Position numbers and translations under genes: made by a program. From the NCBI RefSeq assembly GCF_001426665.1, contig NZ_LMEY01000011.1, forward strand, positions 1 to 56,591: a stretch of DNA of 56,591 bases. Reading direction: 5' to 3'. The notes beneath the pieces were generated by a model that was not told the DNA's origin, made no database searches, and saw nothing but the letters and a program-made list of their open reading frames with translations. Shown one piece after another: positions 35,253 to 42,684 of the stretch. This DNA is from Rhizobium sp. Root1334 (GTDB lineage Bacteria > Pseudomonadota > Alphaproteobacteria > Rhizobiales > Rhizobiaceae). Each line of letters begins with the position of its first letter. The first letter of the stretch is position 1.

Positions 35253-35357
35253 GGGTCGCCTGTCAGCGTGACTACGGGCAAGAAACGCACGCGTGGCATA
35301 ACGCTGATTTATGGAACTCGGAAACGCGTATTCCTCTCGTGCGATCACGACTATGAG

Positions 35358-35385
35358 CCGGAGCGGAAATGATTTCCGCTTCGCG
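35358..35385. repeat. Long inverted repeat downstream of parE
   Basis: AGCGGAAAT and ATTTCCGCT at 35362-35380 form a near-continuous palindrome, with further pairing on each side. It lies 110 bases after parE, in a gap of about 340 bases (35253-35588) that otherwise holds only the orphan FixK box. It may be a terminator (no T-tract), an RNA fold or an operator. None of these can be shown. Confidence 0.45.
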
Positions 35386-35433
35386 GGCCACAAGCGGACG
35401 CATGCAGCGCCCGCCTTCGTTCGTCACCAATCA

Positions 35434-35447
35434 TTGATTAACATCAA
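35434..35447. promoter_or_regulatory. Orphan perfect FixK/FNR box
   Basis: TTGAT-TAAC-ATCAA is a perfect site, but no coding start lies within reach on either strand. Leftward it points toward the end of parE and rightward toward the end of the membrane-protein gene at 35589. It may be left from a deleted gene or may drive a small RNA. Confidence 0.6.
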
Positions 35448-35588
35448 CAGCAAAGCCTGGGAAAGCACCGCCACCGTCATTTCTCTTCATCTCATCGCAT
35501 CCCCGCAATTGCTTGTTTCTGTCGTCGGATGTTTCCAACAAAGACCCTTTTGCCGATCAACTTCGCCATCGCGGCGGTGCGGCGGGTG

Positions 35589-36785
35589 TCATAGCAACAG
35601 CAGCTTCTTGACCAGCGACATCACTTCCTTGAACGGCACCCTCGTAGCGGCGACGATGGCGAACGGAAACAGGGCAGCGGCCGAGACAGGCAGAAGCGCC
35701 GATCGATTGAGCAGAAGCGTCGAAAGCTTCCTCGTGGCATCGTACTGCTTGCCGGGATCGGTGACGTCCTGGACCTCTTCGGCCTCGGAGGCGCTGTCTG
35801 CCACCACATTGCTTCCCATCAGTTTGCGCTCGGTCAGCCGCTGGAACTGCGTTGCCTGCGCGGTCAGTCTCGTCATGGTGGCCTTCTTCAATTCGGCCAG
35901 AGGTTTCGAGAAGGCGGAGAGCGGATAGGCGAACAGTGCCAGCACGATCACCAGCCAGCCGCCCATCAGCATGGTGAGATGGCTGATCGGTGGCGTTTCC
36001 TGCAGCACGTTCTTCGCGACGGCTGCGGCGACGGCACAGCTTATGCCGAACACAAACGTCATGTAAGCATTCGGATAATCTGCAAGGAAGCCGATGCCGC
36101 CCTTGCCATCCGGATGAGTGGAAACAAGCCGCAATTCCATCTGGGCGATTTTGCGCAGGAGTATCGACCAGACGAAGTGTCTCCACACGCCTCTGAGCGC
36201 CAGGAACCAGAACAAGGGCACGCTGACAATCAGCGTCCACCATCCGGCAAACGTGATGGTATTTCCAGCGGGAGATGCAACGACCGCCCAGGACGATGTT
36301 TCGACGGTGTACTGGTGACGGATCGCGACCATGGCAGCCAAGATTGCGATGACCAGGCAGATGATCTCCGCCACCTTGGAGTTTCGTTGTTGCAAGGCCT
36401 GGTTGACGGCATGTGCGGCCGCGGTAAACGACGTCGGGGCGATGATCGGGGCCGAGATCACCTGCCGTAGCTTCTTCCTCAGTTGTTTTTCGATCTGCTG
36501 TTCGGATAGCACGAAGGCCCCGACCGCAATGAAGAACTTACTCCAGACGCCGAGGTCCGCGAGATATGTAAGACCGCTGGAGGTATCCAATGACAGGCTT
36601 TGCGGCAAACCGAGCAGCAGGGGGATGAACCATGCAAGGGTGATGAAGATCAACGCTCGCTGCCCGGTCTTCAGTGCGTGCTCGTGTAGAAGTCGCAACC
36701 TGTGCTGAAGTTCGTAGAACGGACCACCATGCGAGGCGAGAAAATCGGATGTGACTTCCGGATTCTGATTACGGATGTCCGTCAT
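35589..36785 (-). CDS. Multi-pass membrane protein of unknown function
   Basis: This 398-residue protein has about six hydrophobic segments (around residues 43-65, 82-97, 138-155, 180-200, 244-262 and 272-292), with a soluble helical region in the second half and a last hydrophobic stretch at about 365-385. I do not recognise the family. It is the third gene of an operon behind DUF3300 and DUF2950 proteins, 24 bases after the latter, and similar gene order is known in other proteobacteria. The neighbours are exported, so the three may form an envelope complex. Confidence 0.75.
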   Translation of the reverse strand: MTDIRNQNPEVTSDFLASHGGPFYELQHRLRLLHEHALKTGQRALIFITLAWFIPLLLGLPQSLSLDTSSGLTYLADLGVWSKFFIAVGAFVLSEQQIEKQLRKKLRQVISAPIIAPTSFTAAAHAVNQALQQRNSKVAEIICLVIAILAAMVAIRHQYTVETSSWAVVASPAGNTITFAGWWTLIVSVPLFWFLALRGVWRHFVWSILLRKIAQMELRLVSTHPDGKGGIGFLADYPNAYMTFVFGISCAVAAAVAKNVLQETPPISHLTMLMGGWLVIVLALFAYPLSAFSKPLAELKKATMTRLTAQATQFQRLTERKLMGSNVVADSASEAEEVQDVTDPGKQYDATRKLSTLLLNRSALLPVSAAALFPFAIVAATRVPFKEVMSLVKKLLLL

Positions 36786-36809
36786 GTTGTCCCTCGCCTC
36801 AACATTGTC

Positions 36810-37772
36810 TCAGTCTTCTGTTACCGACCAGTTGTCATCGGGGTTGAACGTCCTGATCCCTGAAGCCATCTTCTCCGTCTCCGGCCCAAGGTCTGCCTGA
36901 TAGACGGTGCCGTTGGCATTGACAGAAAACGTATGCACGCCCGTCTCACCGTATCGGACCGGCCAGGCGATCAGGGCGAAGCCGGCAATCATGTTGCCGT
37001 TGATGACGTATTCGAACTTGCCGCCGGCGATGTTAGGCCCCTGACTTTCGACGATCCGGTAGAGGTAGCCGAAATAGCCCGCTCCTGCCTTCGCCTTGTC
37101 AAGTGCCGCACCGCTTTCGAAGGCATCGCCGGCCGGACTGTCGCCCTCGCCGAGATCGGGCGACCAGTAGAGTCCATCCATCTTGCCGTCGCTGCTAATC
37201 AGCTTCCCGGCATATTCCAGCACGCCGTCGCCGTCATGGTCTGCGGAGGCATATTCCTTCTGGGCGTCGACATAGGCGCGCATAGTCGCGATCGCCTGAA
37301 GTTCGTTCTCGCCGACACGACGGTTGATGATCTCCTCGAACCCGGCATAGGTATCGAAAGCCCATTTGCCGTCGTTTCCCTTGACGATGGGGAACGGCAA
37401 CGGCCAGAGCTTGTCGCCGATGTCGAGAATCTTGCGTCCCTCGACATCCTCTACGATGAGCTTCTTCCTGGTGCCGTCGCGGATTTCGGCATAGGTATCC
37501 ATGACGCCTTCGCCAGCCTTCGACTTGGCGGCATCGAGGCCAAGCAAGGTCGTGAGCTTGTCAAAATCGTCCGCGGCAAGCGCTGCCTTGAACGCATCGA
37601 CAGCCTGTTCCGGTGTATCGAAGACGGGCGGATCGGTCGGGGAGGCGAATCCGGAAATAGCCGTGCATTGCGATGGCTCCTGTGCGAAGGCCGCAACGGG
37701 AGCGGCAGCGATGCCCATCAGCGTGACGGCGAACACCGAGCCCAGGAGCATGTTTTTGACTGACGTGGTCAT
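36810..37772 (-). CDS. DUF2950 exported protein
   Basis: This 320-residue protein has a signal peptide (MTTSVKNMLLGSVFAVTL, cleavage near AFAQE). The mature part matches the DUF2950 pattern: FDTPEQAVDAFKAALAADD near the start, GKWAFDTYAGFEEIINRRVGENELQAI, YASADHDGDGVLEYAGKLISS, and a C-terminal ETGVHTFSVNANGTVYQADLG. The HDGDGVLEY stretch looks like a calcium-binding loop. Function is unknown; it almost always pairs with DUF3300. The start at 37772 follows AAGGAAG; the in-frame extension to 37862 is unlikely. Confidence 0.88.
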   Translation of the reverse strand: MTTSVKNMLLGSVFAVTLMGIAAAPVAAFAQEPSQCTAISGFASPTDPPVFDTPEQAVDAFKAALAADDFDKLTTLLGLDAAKSKAGEGVMDTYAEIRDGTRKKLIVEDVEGRKILDIGDKLWPLPFPIVKGNDGKWAFDTYAGFEEIINRRVGENELQAIATMRAYVDAQKEYASADHDGDGVLEYAGKLISSDGKMDGLYWSPDLGEGDSPAGDAFESGAALDKAKAGAGYFGYLYRIVESQGPNIAGGKFEYVINGNMIAGFALIAWPVRYGETGVHTFSVNANGTVYQADLGPETEKMASGIRTFNPDDNWSVTED

Positions 37773-37794
37773 GACTGTCTTCCTTTTCCCTGGG

Positions 37795-39105
37795 TCACCG
37801 GTGACGGCCGCCGCCGCGCTTGATTTCGCGATGCTCGCCGCCCCCGCCGCGATTACCGCCACCCATTGCCTGCCTGCCGCGATTGGACTGCATCTCGGTG
37901 CGACGTCCGCTATCCACGCGCCCCAGCGCCGAGGGCGTCTTCGGGCGGTCGAAGTTGGCCTTCTGCTTACTCAATTTCGGATCCGGCTTGCGATTCTGCG
38001 CGGCCTGAGCCGGCTTCTTGCCGGGAACGGCCAGCCCGTCATTGTTGCCGACTTTCGCACGCGACAGGTCGCTCTTTTCTATCTTGGAGTTGCGGACGTC
38101 CTTGACGCTGACATTGCCTGAGTTGTTGCGGATGTTGGTCGAACGGTCGTTGCCGATCACGTTTGCCTTCGCCTTGATACTGTTGTTGCCGTTCGCCTCG
38201 ATGCTGTTGCGAACCGAGGTGCGGTCGACCTTGTTGAACTGGTTGTTGTCGATCTTGATCTTGTTGCGATCGACGTTTTTCCAGTCGACGTCGTTGATGT
38301 TGACCTTGCCATTGATGTTGTTGAAGCAGTTGTTGCAGTCGATGTCGACGTCGCCGTACCAGCCGCCACCCCAGACTCCATGATGATCCCAGTCGACGGT
38401 CGCAGCCCAGATCGCTCCGGTTACAGCTCCTGCGAAGAAGGTCGCCGTCGGATAGTAGTAGTTCGGATAGGGATCGGGATAGTACGAGATCGGGGCCACC
38501 ACGTAGTCCGGCTCGTAAAGCATCTCCGGGGCATACTGTGGCACGTAGATCTTCTCCGGGCTTACGGATGTGATGACGACGTTGTCGTTCTCCTGTGTCA
38601 CCATGATCTTGTCGTTTGTCTTGATGACGCCATCGGCCACGGCCTCATTGCGGAGCTGCTGGATGGCAAGCAGGACGTCCTGCTGCTGATAGGAAAGCGC
38701 CTCGCCGAGCGACTGCGTCCAGTCGAGATCGTCGCTCATCATCATAACGATCTGCGGATAGTTCAAGAGCGAGATGACGCTGCCATCCCAAGTGTCCTTC
38801 GGCTGCAGCTTGGCATCTTTCTTTACCTGTTCGAGGAAGCGGACCGCCTCGACGATCTGCAGCGGATACAGCGAGGCTGATGTGACAACCGCCACCAGCT
38901 CGTCGGGATAGAGAGCTATACGGGCAACGAGTATTTCAAGTTCGTCTTCGCTGAGCGGTCGGGGTTGCGTTTCCTCTGTATCAGCGGCGCCGGCCGTGGC
39001 AGCGCCTTTGTCTTGCGCCGCGGTACTTGCTATCGTGATCGGGCAGGTCAGAAGCGCGAGCAACGCAATTGCTGGCACACGCTGCGAACAGTACCTTAGG
39101 AACAT
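37795..39105 (-). CDS. DUF3300 exported protein with Asn/Lys-rich repeat tail
   Basis: This 436-residue protein has a signal peptide (residues 1-30) and a DUF3300 domain at about 50-260 (ELEILVARIALYPDELVAVVTSASLYPLQIV; LSYQQQDVLLAIQQLR; PQYAPEMLYEPDYV). The region about 265-345 is rich in N, D, K and V, with repeated N-x-x-x-V-D-like units (DWKNVDRNKIKIDNNQF). The final 60 residues are basic and glycine-rich (RGGGGEHREIKRGGGRHR), a plausible RNA- or surface-binding tail. It heads the three-gene operon. Nothing about its activity can be read from sequence. Confidence 0.88.
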   Translation of the reverse strand: MFLRYCSQRVPAIALLALLTCPITIASTAAQDKGAATAGAADTEETQPRPLSEDELEILVARIALYPDELVAVVTSASLYPLQIVEAVRFLEQVKKDAKLQPKDTWDGSVISLLNYPQIVMMMSDDLDWTQSLGEALSYQQQDVLLAIQQLRNEAVADGVIKTNDKIMVTQENDNVVITSVSPEKIYVPQYAPEMLYEPDYVVAPISYYPDPYPNYYYPTATFFAGAVTGAIWAATVDWDHHGVWGGGWYGDVDIDCNNCFNNINGKVNINDVDWKNVDRNKIKIDNNQFNKVDRTSVRNSIEANGNNSIKAKANVIGNDRSTNIRNNSGNVSVKDVRNSKIEKSDLSRAKVGNNDGLAVPGKKPAQAAQNRKPDPKLSKQKANFDRPKTPSALGRVDSGRRTEMQSNRGRQAMGGGNRGGGGEHREIKRGGGRHR

Positions 39106-39373
39106 ATTCTATCCTCTTCCACTACCGGCGATAAACAAATGATCGGGCTTTCATTTCACCCTCTCAAAGATCGGCAGCTTGTTCAGTAGCAGCTTCTCGA
39201 AGGTCGGATTGCCCATGATTGGGCAATTTGCTTCGCCGGTGACAATTGATTTTTGACCACCTTCATGGGTGGCATTGCTCGCCAGGTGCTGGCTGACGGA
39301 TTTCGCCGCCATTGAGCGCGAGGCTCCATCCGATGCGCGCCCCCGACCGGAAACTCAGCTGGCTGATCGCCTT

Positions 39374-39733
39374 TCACCCGCCAGAAGAGCGATCTGCCTT
39401 TGGTCGGGCCTGCATCGTCGCTGCCCTTTCATCGTTGGGAAAGCTTCGCGCAGCAAGCAAAAGGGCAATCGCGGTGGCGAGCAGAAAGGCCGGTACCAGC
39501 CGCATTGCATCGTGCAGGCCGACGGCTTTGAACTGCTCTGTCATTTCGGTTCCGCCCGCCCCCACCATCGCACGCAAAGCATAGGCATCGGAAAGGAAGC
39601 CCATCAACAAGGGACCTAACGTGCCGCCAATCATCGAAGATGTCGCGACGTAGATGGCCATTGCAGTCGCCCGATGCTGTGGCCCCGCGACATCGTGCAT
39701 CGCCGGAAGAGCGCAGACCGGCAGCGCGTATTA
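39374..39733 (-). pseudogene. C-terminal fragment of an MFS transporter
   Basis: About 120 residues remain, from YALPVCALPAMHDVAGPQHRATAMAIYVATSSMIGG to SFPNDERAATM, with the shape of the last two or three helices of an MFS permease. The upstream part is absent: the reading frame runs straight into the end of the IS5-family element at 39733. Beyond the other end of the element (from 40585) I see no matching MFS sequence, so a deletion probably came with or followed the insertion. Confidence 0.75.
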
Positions 39734-40582
39734 GGCCGTAGACTCATAACGATCTGATCCAAATTCTTGCTGCTGCCAATTTGACGGCGGCGAGAAAGTT
39801 CATCGGGTCTTTGTCGTAACGGGTGGCGATGCCTCTGAACTGTTTGAGTTTGCTGAAGAAACGCTCAACGAGATTGCGCTGGCGGTAAACCCATTGGCTG
39901 AAAGGGAAGCTTCCCTTCCGATTGCTCTTGGCAGGAATATTGGCCCATGCCTGCCGTTGCTTTGCAAATGCTCTTATAGCGTTGGTATCGTAGGCCTTGT
40001 CCGCCAGCAGGATCGCACCCTTTGAGATTGTCTGTAACATTGGTTCCGCCATACGGCCATCATGGGCTTGGCCGGCTGTGAGTGCGAGACGGATCGGTCG
40101 ACCATCGGCATCGACAACTGCGTGGATTTTGGTGGTCAAGCCGCCACGGGAACGTCCCATGCAGCCATCGTCTTGATCCCCCTTTTTCCCGTCGCCGCAT
40201 GTTGATGAACACGGACACAGGAGCTGTCGATCATGACGATATCGCCATCGAAAGCCTTGGAAATCTCGCCCAGAACATGATCCCAGACACCCGCCTTGCG
40301 CCATCGCACGAACCGGTTGTAGCAGGTGGTATACGGGCCATATCGATCCGGAACGTCTGCCCAGGGCGAGCCTGTCCGGAATCGCCACAAGATGCCGTTG
40401 ATCACCCGCCGGTCGTCAACGCGGGGCACGCCGCGCGGCTTATTCGGCAACAAGGGTTGAATAACAGTCCACTCGAAATCGGTGAGATCAAACCGGCGAC
40501 GGGTCATGAGAAGCCTCCAAATCAAGGCTTCAATGAATCAAAATCAACCCGATTTGCAAACCCGGTTTATGAGTGCGCGGCC
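39734..40582. mobile_element. Complete IS5-family (IS427-group) insertion sequence
   Basis: This 849-base element has imperfect terminal inverted repeats: GGCCGTAGACTCATAA at the left end and GGCCGCGCACTCATAA read inward from the right end. A TA dinucleotide flanks both ends (39732-39733 and 40583-40584), as expected for the IS427 group. The transposase is in two overlapping frames on the minus strand. It interrupts the MFS remnant. Confidence 0.85.
39744..40507 (-). CDS. IS5-family transposase in two frames (frameshift)
   Basis: The first frame, from ATG 40507 (MTRRRFDLTDFEWTVIQPLLP), encodes the DUF4096 N-terminal domain and the first catalytic aspartate in DIVMIDSSCVRVHQH. The second frame, ending at 39744, carries GRSRGGLTTKIHAV, the second aspartate in LLADKAYD and the glutamate in RNLVERFFSKLK. 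The frames overlap at a run of five A then five G on the minus strand (40187-40178), a typical slippery site for programmed frameshifting. All three DDE residues are present, so the element may be active. GGAGG precedes the start. Confidence 0.85.
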
Positions 40583-40688
40583 TAGCGCAGCCACTTGGCC
40601 GGCCAAAGGGCGATGGGCCTTGCAGCGTTCCGCACCGGTTCGCACGATCCAGCGTTGCCAACTTGACGGCTCCGTCATTTTGGCCTAT

Positions 40689-40704
40689 TTACAGAATTCT
40701 GTAA
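40689..40704. promoter_or_regulatory. Perfect 16-bp palindrome upstream of the XRE gene
   Basis: TTACAGAATTCTGTAA is fully self-complementary. It ends 22 bases before the start of the HTH gene at 40727 and probably overlaps its promoter, so it is a good candidate operator for autorepression. Confidence 0.65.
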
Positions 40705-40726
40705 TTTTGAAGTTTGGAATTGTGCG

Positions 40727-41050
40727 ATGACACAGCTTGAATACGACAACATCTTTGAAGCGATCACGGACGATCCGATCGAAGCTGCGGATCTGACGTT
40801 GCGATCGGATCTCGTCAACACGCTGGTCGCCATCTTCAAGGAGCGCGGCTGGAAGAACGCCGATATCGGCGCCGCGCTCGACATCCCGCAGTCGCGCGTC
40901 AGTGAACTCGTGCGCGGTAAGATCGCCGTCCTTTCGGTCCAGAAGCTTTTTGGCTACCTGGCAATTCTCGGCTACCGCTTCAAGCCGTCGCTTGATGGCA
41001 ACCATCACGTGGTTTGCCGTGTCGAAGAAAAACAAAAAGAGGCCGCATAA
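40727..41050 (+). CDS. XRE-family HTH antitoxin-like protein
   Basis: This 107-residue protein has a helix-turn-helix of the XRE type (NADIGAALDIPQSRVSELVRGKIAVLSVQKLFGYLAILGYRF), in the branch often paired with HigB/RelE toxins. The N-terminal part (FEAITDDPIEAADLTLRSDL) is a typical linker helix. The partner toxin gene normally lies next to it in the same direction. Here the likely toxin gene, at 41081, is on the opposite strand, converging on this one with a 30-base gap. The stop codon lies within the toxin gene's terminator stem. Confidence 0.85.
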   Translation: MTQLEYDNIFEAITDDPIEAADLTLRSDLVNTLVAIFKERGWKNADIGAALDIPQSRVSELVRGKIAVLSVQKLFGYLAILGYRFKPSLDGNHHVVCRVEEKQKEAA

Positions 41051-41058
41051 CCGGCCTC
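41033..41058 (-). terminator. Intrinsic terminator of the HigB-like gene
   Basis: On the minus strand GAGGCCG (41058-41052) and CGGCCTC (41045-41039) form a 7-bp stem with a six-base loop, followed by TTTTTG. It overlaps the end of the convergent XRE gene. Confidence 0.8.
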
Positions 41059-41080
41059 TCCTTGCTCCAGTTTCGGAGTG

Positions 41081-41467
41081 TTATTTCTTCGTCGGTTTTT
41101 TGTCTTTAGCCGCCTTCGCTTCAGCCTGGGTCACTTCCCGGACCTCGGCCATCATCTCCTTGTAGCGGGACAGTGCAGTGTCCATTTCCTTCTGATCAGC
41201 CTTTTCGCTGGTCTTGGTGAAGGCGTGGAGAATGTAGACGGTGTCGAGGTGTTTTGCGCAGTAGACGGCTCTATAGGCGGGCGAACCGTTTTCGCGTAGC
41301 TCGATGACGCCCTTCCATTCGCCTCTGAGAACCTTGAAGTCATCGAGCGGGTCCTCGCCCTCCTGAACTCTCCGGATCTCGCCTGAAAAATTGATTCTAA
41401 TATCTGTTGGCAGATCCATAAAAGCGCGTTTGGCGCCTTCGTTCACAAACTTAAATTTCTTGGACAT
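41081..41467 (-). CDS. HigB/RelE-family (phage Gp49-like) toxin
   Basis: This 128-residue protein has the Gp49-like RelE fold: VLRGEWKGVIELRENGSPAYRAVYCAKHLDTVYILHAFTKTSEKADQKEMDTAL. The strand pair YRAVYC and VYILHAFTK, with the basic helix after it, is the HigB signature. Members cleave mRNA on the ribosome. A lysine-rich tail (KAAKDKKPTKK) is added after the family domain. It converges with the XRE gene instead of preceding it. There is a terminator directly after the stop. Confidence 0.85.
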   Translation of the reverse strand: MSKKFKFVNEGAKRAFMDLPTDIRINFSGEIRRVQEGEDPLDDFKVLRGEWKGVIELRENGSPAYRAVYCAKHLDTVYILHAFTKTSEKADQKEMDTALSRYKEMMAEVREVTQAEAKAAKDKKPTKK

Positions 41468-41614
41468 CTAGTTTCAAATTCCCCATTGCTTATAGGACTC
41501 TCTTTCTCCCGCGAAGCGGGGTTGGGTTTCAGCCTGGATGCAAAGCACACACAGACATGCAAACTTTAACACAGCTTTGAGTCAGAAGGCTGCGAAAATT
41601 GAAAAGGAACTGTC

Positions 41615-41818
41615 ATGCCAACCGGTACTGTTAAATTTTTCAACGATGACAAGGGATTTGGTTTCATCACGCCGGAAACTGGCGGAACCGACGTGTTCGT
41701 TCACGTGTCCGCCTTGCAGCAAGGCGGTTCGCTCAGAGAAGGTGACAAGGTCACTTTCGAAGTTGGCCAGGACCGCAAGACCGGAAAATCGAAGGCTGAG
41801 AACGTTAGCGTGCTCTGA
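41615..41818 (+). CDS. cspA: Cold-shock protein (CspA family)
   Basis: This 67-residue OB-fold protein carries the RNA-binding motifs KGFGFI (RNP1) and VFVHVS (RNP2), and begins [16 protein letters not shown], as is standard. It would act as a single-stranded nucleic acid chaperone. AAAAGGAA at about 41604 precedes the ATG. About 145 bases upstream form a likely structured 5' leader, including a CCCGCGAAGCGGG hairpin near 41508, but no known thermosensor was recognised. Confidence 0.95.
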   Translation: MPTGTVKFFNDDKGFGFITPETGGTDVFVHVSALQQGGSLREGDKVTFEVGQDRKTGKSKAENVSVL

Positions 41819-42023
41819 ACTGCGGGCCGCGAGGCCAGCCTGACCGATAGATTTGGGCAGACTGGTCTCGTCCGCGCTCTACGTGCTTACTGAAAATTCC
41901 TGCTTTTCACCTTCAGCGTATCGATGCGGCTCCTGGGGATCACCCTGTCGTCCCTTAACACGGACGAAAGCGGGCAAGAACCGCAGCTTAGCTCTTGGGC
42001 TCTAATCAGCACGTCCGCAAAAC

Positions 42024-42176
42024 GAAAAAGCCTGCCGCGGGAGGAGGTGCGGCAGGCTTTTCGAAAGAGTTGAACAACGGCTGGGAGGAGGAGTGCCGCT
42101 GTTCCGACAGACGCCCCTTGGGAGGAGGAGTGGGTCGTCTGAAATCGAAGCTCTGCGGGAGGAGGTGCATCGCTTC
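42024..42176 (-). ncRNA. Four tandem CCUCCUCCC-loop hairpins (cuckoo/CcsR-type small RNAs)
   Basis: On the minus strand, after the DUF1127 gene, four stem-loops follow each other: 42176-42147, 42141-42108, 42103-42073 and 42062-42024. Each displays CCTCCTCCC in its loop (42165-42157, 42128-42120, 42091-42083, 42047-42039), and stems differ in sequence but pair well. The last one, with a 13-bp stem followed by TTTTTCG, doubles as terminator. RNAs of this make-up downstream of a DUF1127 gene are known from Rhodobacter (CcsR RNAs), where CCUCCUCCC loops may capture or mimic anti-Shine-Dalgarno sequences. Processing of a common transcript is inferred. Confidence 0.85.
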
Positions 42177-42368
42177 AATGAAACCAGGATACTCTTTTCC
42201 TCCGCACATTAAATAGACTTTGAAGCAGCGCAGCCATGCGACAAACGCATGGCCTCAAACTGATCGTAAGAAATCTCCAGCTTAGCGCCCTGCGGCAAGC
42301 TAGACACGCAAACGCCCCGCGTCACCAGCGGGCGTATTGTCATTCAGGTCGGCTTGGGAGCGGGCCGC

Positions 42369-42515
42369 TTAGCGAGCGACCGATTGGCGAGCAACACTGT
42401 GGATGTCGGCACGATTGATACCGAGGTCCTGCAGTTCGCGCGAGCTCATGCGGCCGAGTTCGGTAACGGTCTGACGATACTTGCGCCAGTTATTGAAAGA
42501 GCGTGCTACGTTCAT
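42369..42515 (-). CDS. Small DUF1127 protein (CcaF1-like)
   Basis: This 48-residue arginine-rich protein has the DUF1127 pattern: NWRKYRQTVTELGRMSSRELQDLGINRADI. In Rhodobacter the corresponding CcaF1 protein is RNA-binding and affects maturation of the RNAs encoded behind it. In Agrobacterium, small DUF1127 proteins affect phosphate and carbon physiology. The ATG at 42515 is chosen for GGAAGGGG just upstream; longer in-frame starts are unlikely. The hairpin RNA cluster begins about 190 bases after the stop, in the same direction, and a weak stem at about 42306-42330 lies between. Confidence 0.88.
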   Translation of the reverse strand: MNVARSFNNWRKYRQTVTELGRMSSRELQDLGINRADIHSVARQSVAR

Positions 42516-42541
42516 GATGATCCCCTTCCGTGAGGTCTCTT

Positions 42542-42567
42542 GACGCCAGCAACCTTGCTTCGGTTCC
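42542..42567 (-). promoter_or_regulatory. EcfG-like promoter of the DUF1127 gene
   Basis: On the minus strand GGAAC (42567-42563) and CGTC (42545-42542) are 17 bases apart. The alphaproteobacterial general-stress sigma factor EcfG uses GGAAC-N16/17-CGTT, so the -10 differs at one base. It lies 27 bases before the DUF1127 start. Confidence 0.5.
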
Positions 42568-42684
42568 AACGTCGTTTCGATGATTGGGATGTAGACCCTT
42601 ACCCACCCGTCGATAAGGCACAAGCTCTCAGGCCGGCCATGCGCTCAAAGCATGGGTCCAATCAGATGTAAGCTGAAGAGGCTA

